A DNA stretch of 5,780 nt from Gammaproteobacteria bacterium. Its GTDB lineage: Bacteria > Pseudomonadota > Gammaproteobacteria > SZUA-229. Of the stretch, positions 1 through 4,844 are shown piece by piece. A model generated the notes under the pieces. It did no database searches and had not been told where the DNA came from. It worked only from the letters and a program-made list of their open reading frames with translations. The position numbers and the translations under genes are program-made. The stretch is taken from positions 1 to 5,780 of the forward strand of contig JAOUPA010000120.1 in NCBI GenBank assembly GCA_029880105.1, given 5' to 3'. Positions within the stretch are counted from its first letter, which is position 1; the number at the start of each line of letters is the position of its first letter.

Positions 1-78
1 TAGCGAGGGGTGGTCGTATCCCGTGGCGACGGTGTCAAAGCCCTGCTGGATCATTTTTTTACGGTCGTTGCTGTCCAT
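1..78 (-). CDS. Partial 5' end of a probable SAM-dependent methyltransferase (runs off left edge)
   Basis: Reading the minus strand from an ATG at 78-76 gives 26 uninterrupted codons to the window edge. The peptide begins MDSNDRKKMIQQ and continues GFDTVATGYDHPSL. An F-D-x-V-A-x-x-Y-D segment close to the N terminus is typical of class I SAM-dependent methyltransferases of the UbiE/Methyltransf_11 type, where it precedes the Rossmann fold. The glycine-rich SAM-binding motif would lie outside the window, so the assignment rests on the N-terminal signature only. The upstream bases hold only a weak purine stretch (GAGAA about 12 bases before the ATG), so the start is plausible but not proven; M9 is an in-frame alternative. 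The gene is divergent from the hydrolase at 291, with a shared 212-base intergenic region. Substrate unknown. Confidence 0.65.
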   Translation of the reverse strand, partial: MDSNDRKKMIQQGFDTVATGYDHPSL

Positions 79-236
79 TTACTGTTGTTCTCTATCTGGT
101 TTCCGTGTGCTCCCTGTCTCTGCACTGTCAGCGCCTCCTGTGCTGATGAGGTTTTGATGGTATCACATTATTTGTTATATGCAGGCTGTGCCGTACACAT
201 CATTTTCCGCGCCCGGAATGACTGAATTGTGGATAG

Positions 237-245
237 TGTTATGAT
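237..245 (+). promoter_or_regulatory. Candidate extended -10 promoter element for the hydrolase
   Basis: TGT followed directly by TATGAT matches the TGn-TATAAT extended -10 pattern (5 of 6 in the hexamer). No good -35 hexamer lies 16-18 bases upstream. It would place the transcript start near 252, about 40 bases before the ATG at 291. Such patterns occur by chance in AT-rich DNA, so this is a weak call. Confidence 0.25.
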
Positions 246-265
246 CAGGCAATTAAATATATAAA

Positions 266-281
266 CGCGCTGGCTGGCGCG
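266..281 (+). repeat. Short GC-rich inverted repeat in the hydrolase leader
   Basis: CGCGC (266-270) and GCGCG (277-281) pair around a six-base TGGCTG loop, flanked on both sides by A/T-rich sequence. The hairpin ends nine bases before the hydrolase ATG, where a ribosome binding site would be expected, and no clear Shine-Dalgarno is seen there. It could affect translation or be incidental. There is no T-run, so it is not an intrinsic terminator. Confidence 0.4.
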
Positions 282-290
282 ATTAAACCC

Positions 291-1112
291 ATGAAGCGAC
301 GCATGACTAGTTATTTTCTTTCTTTACTGATCGGCCTGTTGATGATTAATGCATGGATGTATTTCCAGCAGCCGAATATGACCTTCTTCCCGATGGCCGA
401 GCTTGAGGATACGCCGGCTAACTGGGCGCTGGCCTATGAAGATGTTCATTTTAAGGCAGCCGATGGTGTTGCCCTGCATGGCTGGTACCTGCCCCATACA
501 GGTTCTAACCAGGTGTTGCTGTTCTTTCACGGCAATGCTGGCAATATTTCACACCGTTGTGATTCTTTGGCCATTTTCCACCGCCTTGGTTTGAATGTTT
601 TTATTATTGATTATCGTGGTTATGGTCAGAGCGAGGGTGTGCCGAGTGAACAGGGGCTGTATCGCGATGCAATGGCCGCGTGGCATTACCTTGTCGATGA
701 AAAAGGCTTTGCCGGGAACCAGGTGGTGATCCATGGACGTTCTCTGGGTGGTGCGATTGCGACCGACCTGGCCTCGAAGGTTCGCGCACGTGGTTTGATC
801 CTGGAGTCGACCTTTTCATCGGCCAGGGATTTTTCGCGTCTGGTATTCCCGGTGCTTTCCAGACTGGTGTTAATGCGTTATCAATTTAATAGCGGTGAGA
901 AGATCTCGCGTATCAATGCGCCCCTGCTGGTCATGCACAGCCCAGACGATGAGATAGTGCCGTTTTCCCTGGGTGAGCAGTTGTTTAAAACTGCCAGTGA
1001 TCCAAAGCAATTTTATACTTTACGCGGTGACCATAATAGTGGTTATGCTGTTAGTCAGCCGGCATATGAACAGGCGATACGTGATTGGTTGCAGGCCTTG
1101 AACAAGGTGTGA
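291..1112 (+). CDS. Membrane-anchored alpha/beta hydrolase, BEM46/YfhR-like (COG1073-type)
   Basis: A 273-residue serine hydrolase. Residues about 8-25 form one hydrophobic segment after a basic MKRRM start, so the protein is probably anchored in the inner membrane with the catalytic domain outside the cytoplasm. The fold is marked by HGNAGN at 80-85 (oxyanion region), DYRGYG at 107-112, and the nucleophile elbow GRSLGG at 149-154 with Ser151. The acid is probably Asp220 in SPDDEIVP (217-224), and His248 lies in GDHNSGY. All three triad residues are therefore present and the length is normal for the family. Substrate cannot be read from sequence; members are mostly uncharacterised esterases or peptidase-like hydrolases. 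ATG 291 is the first start in the frame after a stop at 234-236; ATG 303 is an alternative, and neither has a clear Shine-Dalgarno. It converges on the GGDEF-EAL gene with a 22-base gap that holds no obvious terminator. Confidence 0.9.
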   Translation: MKRRMTSYFLSLLIGLLMINAWMYFQQPNMTFFPMAELEDTPANWALAYEDVHFKAADGVALHGWYLPHTGSNQVLLFFHGNAGNISHRCDSLAIFHRLGLNVFIIDYRGYGQSEGVPSEQGLYRDAMAAWHYLVDEKGFAGNQVVIHGRSLGGAIATDLASKVRARGLILESTFSSARDFSRLVFPVLSRLVLMRYQFNSGEKISRINAPLLVMHSPDDEIVPFSLGEQLFKTASDPKQFYTLRGDHNSGYAVSQPAYEQAIRDWLQALNKV

Positions 1113-1134
1113 TGCCGTGAAACCTCTGGATACC

Positions 1135-3654
1135 TCAGATGTATTCTAGTTCTACCTGTTTCTTCCTGTCCGATTCTGAATGATAGTATGTTCTGAAGTC
1201 GTTCAGACTAAGTGCTTTTGAGAAATAGAAGCCCTGAATCTCGTCACACCCCTCGTTTTCTAAAAACAGGAGCTGTTCCCTGTTTTCAACACCTTCGGCT
1301 GTAATGGCAAGGTTAAAACTTTTTGCCAGGCCGATGATGGCGCGAATAATGGTTGCGCTGCTTCTGGAGCCGGGAATTTTATCGACAAAGCTTTTATCAA
1401 TTTTGAGCCGGGTAACAGGCAGGGTTTGCAGGTAGTTCATTGAGGAGTAGCCGGTGCCAAAATCATCAATGGCGAGCCTGATGCCCATATCATGAAATAT
1501 CTTTAGTGTTTTAACTGCCTTTTCTTCATCAGATGCAATATAGCTCTCGGTAATTTCCAGTTCTATTTGCTCATGCTTTATACCTGTACTCTTTATAACG
1601 TCTTCAAACAGTGTCAGCATATTGTTTTTATTCAGTTGAATATTTGAGATATTAATACTGACGTGATCTAACAGGATACCTTCTTCCTGCAGGCGAATAA
1701 AATCATTACAGGCCTGCTGGATAACCCATTGGCCAATAGGTGTAATTAGGCCTGTTTCTTCCGCCAGTGTAATGAATGTGTCGGGTGAAATAGTGCCCAT
1801 TTCAGGGCTGTGCCATCGAAGCAGTGCCTCCATTGATACAATCTTATGTGAACCGGCCAACATCTTAGGTTGGTAATGCAGTTCGAATTGGTTGCACTGT
1901 GCTACGGCTAATTCCAGGGCGTGTATTAAATGGGCGCGTTCTTCTGCATATATCGACAGGTCGGTTGAGAAGAAGGAATAGTTGTTGCGACCTGCATCCT
2001 TGGAGTGATACATGGCGAGGTCGGCATGTTTGATCAGGGTAACACTGTCCTGACCGTGTTCAGGGTACAAAGCGATGCCTATGCTGACTGAGATATTGAT
2101 ATCGTGTCCGCAGCAATGGAAAGGCATGTTAAACAGGGACATGTATTTTTCCAGGATATATTCCAGTTCCTGTGTATCAGGTGCATTTTCAATCAGGATA
2201 TTGAATTCATCACCGCCTATACGGGCCAGTGTGTCGGCTGACCTGACATGCTGGTTCAGCCGGTTAGAAACCTGAATCAGGAGTTCATCACCGACATCAT
2301 GACCTAGTGTGTCATTAACCAACTTGAACTGGTCGAGGTCGAGAAAAAATACAGCCAGACGATTGTTGTTGCGCGCAGCCAGTTCGAGTGCGTGTTTGAG
2401 TCTATGGGTAAAAATTCGACGATTTGGCAGGTTGGTTAATACATCGTGGTTGGAAAGGTATTCAAGTTCATCTCTGGATGATTCCAGTGATTTTTCTCGT
2501 TCCTGTACGGCCTGGGCAAGCCGATTGATGTTAATGGAGATTTCTTCCAGTTCGTCGCCTGTAGATACGGGGCTGGATGTTGTGTAATTCTGGTGCTCTA
2601 TTTTATGAATCTGCTGCATTAACTGCGTTAACGGGCGATCCAGACCGCGACTAATTACATAACGCATCAATGTCATTATGGTGATTGTAACAAGAATTAA
2701 AAATATAAAGAATTGTGCCCGGCTTTCGTTCAATAATAAATTTAGAGCAGATTTATTCAGCTTGATAATGTAGTAGATTGCTCCATTAAGGCTATCCTGT
2801 TTTATGATTGATGTGTAGTTCTGGTCTGTTTGCTGAATATTGAGCTGCTGAGAAGTCAATTTATTTAGTAGGGCTGACTGTCTACCATATATTGGATTAA
2901 AAGAATGTTGAATGTTCAGATCGATTTCTTTGGAGAAATTTTCAAAATAGGCCTGGTCCAAAATGCGTGACATTTCAATGTGGCCAATTGGTGTGGCATT
3001 ATTTCCATTGAACATATCCTGATGCACTTTAATCACTATTCGGTTATCCGGGTTCTGATAGGTTAGCAGACTGTTATTGTCGGGAATTTCATCTTTCTTA
3101 TGCGCAACTAAAATATTTTTCGGGATCTGAAATGAATTAGCGGCATAATAACGGTTTTCTTCGTCGCGTCCATAGAGGTTACGCACACCATCTTGATAGG
3201 ATATATAGCCAAGTCGGTAACTGTCATTGTGCTTTGTTACGAAGGCAATGAGTTCATCATTAGCATCGTAAATTGCAATATCTTCATTGAATGACAGTTT
3301 GACCCTGTTCAATAACTGTCGAGCTATTGATTTTTTCTCTTCATCTATCAGGTAAGTGTTGTAATAGTCCTTGTCCTGATAGTTGTTGATAAGATCGACT
3401 GAAGCTATCAGCTTCTCGTCTGACCGAGCAAAGGCAACGCCTTCCTTTAGTTCATGTTCAATATTTCTGAGATTGTAGGCAAGGCGTTCGTAGCCATGAT
3501 GTATGCGTGTACGAGCATTTTCAAGATAGCTGTCTTTTATAAAATTATCAAAATAAATGCCCAGTATAGTTACGACCAATATAACAGTAGTGGTTACCAA
3601 TACAGAGAGTTTTGTTTTAATGCTGGCTTTTTTTTGTAATAGACTTATCCACAT
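1135..3654 (-). CDS. Inner-membrane GGDEF-EAL receptor (diguanylate cyclase / c-di-GMP phosphodiesterase) with periplasmic sensor domain
   Basis: An 839-residue bifunctional c-di-GMP enzyme. Order: membrane helix about 16-35; periplasmic domain about 36-313; second helix about 314-334; HAMP about 335-388; a linking helix to about 403; GGDEF about 404-560; EAL about 580-830. The cyclase looks active: D439, N448 and D457 are in place and GGDEF is at 480-484. R471-x-x-D474 ends five residues before it, the spacing of the product-inhibition I-site. The phosphodiesterase looks active: EALLRW starts at E609, with N668, E703 in ITES, D730-D731 in DDFGTGYSS, K751, E787 in AEGVE, and Q807. The periplasmic domain is not recognised with certainty; a Cache/PAS-like fold is possible (for example YDANDELIAFV near 129-139). 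The gene lies 44 bases downstream of the binding-protein gene on the same strand, which suggests an operon and a partner. The ATG at 3654 has only a weak ribosome binding site; an in-frame stop at 3664-3666 prevents a nearby longer start. Confidence 0.95.
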   Translation of the reverse strand: MWISLLQKKASIKTKLSVLVTTTVILVVTILGIYFDNFIKDSYLENARTRIHHGYERLAYNLRNIEHELKEGVAFARSDEKLIASVDLINNYQDKDYYNTYLIDEEKKSIARQLLNRVKLSFNEDIAIYDANDELIAFVTKHNDSYRLGYISYQDGVRNLYGRDEENRYYAANSFQIPKNILVAHKKDEIPDNNSLLTYQNPDNRIVIKVHQDMFNGNNATPIGHIEMSRILDQAYFENFSKEIDLNIQHSFNPIYGRQSALLNKLTSQQLNIQQTDQNYTSIIKQDSLNGAIYYIIKLNKSALNLLLNESRAQFFIFLILVTITIMTLMRYVISRGLDRPLTQLMQQIHKIEHQNYTTSSPVSTGDELEEISININRLAQAVQEREKSLESSRDELEYLSNHDVLTNLPNRRIFTHRLKHALELAARNNNRLAVFFLDLDQFKLVNDTLGHDVGDELLIQVSNRLNQHVRSADTLARIGGDEFNILIENAPDTQELEYILEKYMSLFNMPFHCCGHDINISVSIGIALYPEHGQDSVTLIKHADLAMYHSKDAGRNNYSFFSTDLSIYAEERAHLIHALELAVAQCNQFELHYQPKMLAGSHKIVSMEALLRWHSPEMGTISPDTFITLAEETGLITPIGQWVIQQACNDFIRLQEEGILLDHVSINISNIQLNKNNMLTLFEDVIKSTGIKHEQIELEITESYIASDEEKAVKTLKIFHDMGIRLAIDDFGTGYSSMNYLQTLPVTRLKIDKSFVDKIPGSRSSATIIRAIIGLAKSFNLAITAEGVENREQLLFLENEGCDEIQGFYFSKALSLNDFRTYYHSESDRKKQVELEYI

Positions 3655-3659
3655 ATTGT

Positions 3660-3689
3660 TTAATTACTCATCCAATATTTCTGTTCCAT
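3660..3689 (-). other. Possible nine-codon coupling ORF between the binding-protein and receptor genes
   Basis: On the minus strand an ATG at 3689-3687 opens MEQKYWMSN and stops with TAA at 3662-3660, five bases before the receptor ATG. It has the best ribosome binding site in this gap, AAGGGA five bases upstream. The receptor ATG has only a distant GGATGAG. Ribosomes loading here and terminating at 3660 could reinitiate at 3654. The peptide itself is probably not functional. The frame differs from that of the receptor, so this is not an N-terminal extension as the sequence stands. Such a short ORF could be chance. Confidence 0.3.
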
Positions 3690-3694
3690 AAATT

Positions 3695-3700
3695 TCCCTT
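3695..3700 (-). promoter_or_regulatory. Strong Shine-Dalgarno overlapping the binding-protein stop codon
   Basis: AAGGGA on the minus strand overlaps the last two bases of the TAA stop (3701-3699) of the binding-protein gene. It lies five bases before the ATG of the short ORF at 3689, and about 40 bases before the receptor ATG, too far to serve that start directly. Confidence 0.45.
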
Positions 3701-4613
3701 AGAAAATAGGCGCAGTTTCTTCTACATTAATTTTTGTTATTAGCCTGACCGGGCTGTTGATGTGTTTTATAACAGGCTGGTTATTTAATATATTGACCGC
3801 AGTTTCGACCGCCTTGATGCCACCTAGTGGAAATAATATGGAGCTTGTCTGGCTGCCATTGCGAATGGCTTCTTTGGCTTCGCTGGTGAAATCGACACCG
3901 ACCATGACTATCGATTGAGGGTTGATCCTGTAGCGTTTCAGGACCATTCTGACGCCACTCAACATGCTGTCACTTTCTGAAAAAATGGCATCTACATGTA
4001 TGCCTTCTTTAATTAATTTTTCCATTTCTATGATGGCATCTTTACGGAGGAAATTGCCAGTGCGTCTGATGACTTTGATGTTTTTGTGTTTGGCTATCTC
4101 ATTGAGGAAGCCCATGGATCTATGCTTGGTGACATCCGCTTCCTTAATACCTTCAAGTAGCAGTACCGTGCCTTTCCCATTTATTTGTTGGGCAATTTGC
4201 TCTGCACCAATCTGCCCTATCCTTATGTTGTCTGAATTGATAAATGTAGTGAAATCACTGCCCTTTATGCCTCGATCCAGAACAATAATCGGGATACCCG
4301 ATTTATATGCTTTCGACACAACCGGAACGACGGCATTTTCGTCATTAGTGCCAATAATCAGTAAATCTACTTTCTGCTGTATGAACTGATCGATCTGACG
4401 AATCATTAATGAGGTCTGCCCCTGGGCATCGGAATAAACAAAGGCCAGTTCTGGATAATTCGCAATAGCGTCGCGTACTTCAAATACCTGGGCTTTGCGG
4501 AAATCGTTTGACATGGTGTCCTGGGCGAAGGCGATGACCTTTTTATCTATTTCAGCCGAAACCAGCAGTGGTGAGGCAATTAAGATTAAAAACAGCAGAA
4601 ATGGTCGAATCAT
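3699..4613 (-). CDS. Periplasmic sugar-binding-type protein (RbsB/LuxP class, Peripla_BP_4), probably a receptor partner
   Basis: A 304-residue protein with a Sec signal peptide of about 20 residues ending VSA before E21; there is no lipobox cysteine, so it should be soluble in the periplasm. The rest follows the RbsB pattern: DTMSNDF at 32-38, VDLLIIGTND at 82-91, IPIIVLDRG at 107-115, INSDNIRIG at 125-133, KHRSMGF at 163-169, ESDSMLSG at 213-220 and MVGVDFT at 237-243. Length is normal for the family. The ligand is unknown; several ribose-contact positions appear changed, so ribose is unlikely. No permease or ATPase gene lies nearby. Instead the next gene, 44 bases downstream, is a receptor with a periplasmic domain and c-di-GMP output, so a sensing role is inferred rather than transport. 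The start is supported by AAAGG seven bases upstream of ATG 4613. This is the first gene of the inferred operon, with a 230-base leader region upstream. Confidence 0.9.
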   Translation of the reverse strand: MIRPFLLFLILIASPLLVSAEIDKKVIAFAQDTMSNDFRKAQVFEVRDAIANYPELAFVYSDAQGQTSLMIRQIDQFIQQKVDLLIIGTNDENAVVPVVSKAYKSGIPIIVLDRGIKGSDFTTFINSDNIRIGQIGAEQIAQQINGKGTVLLLEGIKEADVTKHRSMGFLNEIAKHKNIKVIRRTGNFLRKDAIIEMEKLIKEGIHVDAIFSESDSMLSGVRMVLKRYRINPQSIVMVGVDFTSEAKEAIRNGSQTSSILFPLGGIKAVETAVNILNNQPVIKHINSPVRLITKINVEETAPIF

Positions 4614-4620
4614 GGCTAAT

Positions 4621-4625
4621 CCTTT
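4621..4625 (-). promoter_or_regulatory. Shine-Dalgarno of the binding-protein gene
   Basis: AAAGG (followed by A at 4620) on the minus strand with a seven-base spacer to ATG 4613. This supports the chosen start, which also gives a textbook signal peptide. Confidence 0.7.
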
Positions 4626-4648
4626 CGCGACTGAGTTAATACCAACTG

Positions 4649-4677
4649 ACGTAAATGAAATTCATATTTATTCACGT
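4649..4677 (-). repeat. Imperfect 29-bp inverted repeat, possible operator
   Basis: Left arm ACGTAAATGAA (4649-4659) and right arm TTTATTCACGT (4667-4677) match as inverted copies at 9 of 11 positions around a seven-base spacer. The arms share the outer ACGT and an inner AAT. It lies 36-64 bases before the binding-protein start, inside the likely leader. The size and symmetry fit a dimeric regulator site, but no regulator is identified. Confidence 0.4.
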
Positions 4678-4693
4678 TGATCAGGGTAAAAAT

Positions 4694-4711
4694 ATATTTA
4701 TATATAAATAT
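4694..4711 (-). repeat. Perfect 18-bp AT-only palindrome
   Basis: ATATTTATATATAAATAT reads the same on both strands, with its centre between 4702 and 4703. It sits about 90 bases before the binding-protein start and just downstream of the candidate promoter. It contains only A and T, so chance in AT-rich DNA is more likely than for a mixed sequence. It could be an operator, a site bound by a nucleoid protein such as H-NS or IHF, or an easily melted element. Confidence 0.5.
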
Positions 4712-4748
4712 CAATCAGTTACATAATTATTTAGAAGCACTCTACCTT

Positions 4749-4780
4749 ATAATAGCATGTATTCTGTCTGGTATATTCAA
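4749..4780 (-). promoter_or_regulatory. Candidate promoter of the binding-protein/receptor operon
   Basis: On the minus strand TTGAAT (4780-4775) could act as -35. TGC-TATTAT (4757-4749) fits an extended -10, with the hexamer at 4754-4749. The spacing of 20 bases is longer than ideal, so activity would lean on the extended -10. A transcript would start near 4742 and have a leader of about 130 bases containing both inverted repeats. Confidence 0.3.
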
Positions 4781-4808
4781 AATAGTGATGAATATGGTGT
4801 GTTATCTC

Positions 4809-4844
4809 AGGCCTGCCTCTTTTAATTAAAGCAGCGCCAGGCCT
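4809..4844 (-). repeat. Inverted repeat at the 3' end of the nitronate monooxygenase gene
   Basis: AGGCCTG (4809-4815) and CAGGCCT (4838-4844) can form a seven-base-pair stem with a 22-base loop that contains the self-complementary TTTAATTAAA (4821-4830). The stem begins within the stop codon of the nitronate monooxygenase gene. No T-run follows on the minus strand, so it is not a standard intrinsic terminator, but it may stabilise or help end that transcript. Confidence 0.4.

Larger units (their letters stand above)
79..290. other. Divergent intergenic region
   Basis: These 212 bases separate the divergent methyltransferase fragment and hydrolase genes and should hold promoters for both. 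An open frame on the plus strand at 10-225 crosses the methyltransferase start and has no recognisable protein features, so it is not called. The right half turns AT-rich near 250-265. The only sites I can point to are a possible extended -10 at 237-245 and a GC-rich hairpin at 266-281, listed separately. No RNA gene is recognised. Confidence 0.6.
4614..4843. other. AT-rich intergenic and leader region upstream of the signalling operon
   Basis: These 230 bases separate the end of the nitronate monooxygenase gene from the start of the binding-protein gene, all on the minus strand. They are markedly AT-rich and hold the candidate promoter, a perfect palindrome, an imperfect inverted repeat and the imperfect hairpin at the upstream gene's stop, each listed separately. 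The length and these sites suggest that the two-gene operon has its own promoter. No small protein or known riboswitch is recognised. Confidence 0.6.

Noticed and set aside
10..225. Plus-strand open frame of 71 codons
   Set aside because: It overlaps the minus-strand methyltransferase start and has no family features, no ribosome binding site and a low-complexity hydrophobic/cysteine composition typical of a chance frame.
1113..1134. Bidirectional terminator in the convergent gap
   Set aside because: The 22-base gap has no stable stem or flanking A/T runs.
2075..2587. Plus-strand open frames within the receptor gene (2075-2275 and 2309-2587)
   Set aside because: They lie opposite the well-conserved GGDEF and HAMP coding sequence; the Ser-rich translation is the antisense shadow of that gene.
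3964..4389. Plus-strand 141-codon open frame opposite the binding-protein gene
   Set aside because: The minus strand encodes a full-length RbsB-like protein with conserved motifs through this stretch; the opposite frame matches no family.
3699..4613. Assignment as rbsB or luxP
   Set aside because: The class is right, but several ligand-contact positions differ and there is no ribose transporter, LuxQ or LuxS context, so no gene symbol is given.
4614..4742. Riboswitch, such as a c-di-GMP aptamer, in the operon leader
   Set aside because: It was considered because of the c-di-GMP genes downstream, but I could not see a conserved GEMM-type core; the sequence is AT-rich with only simple inverted repeats.
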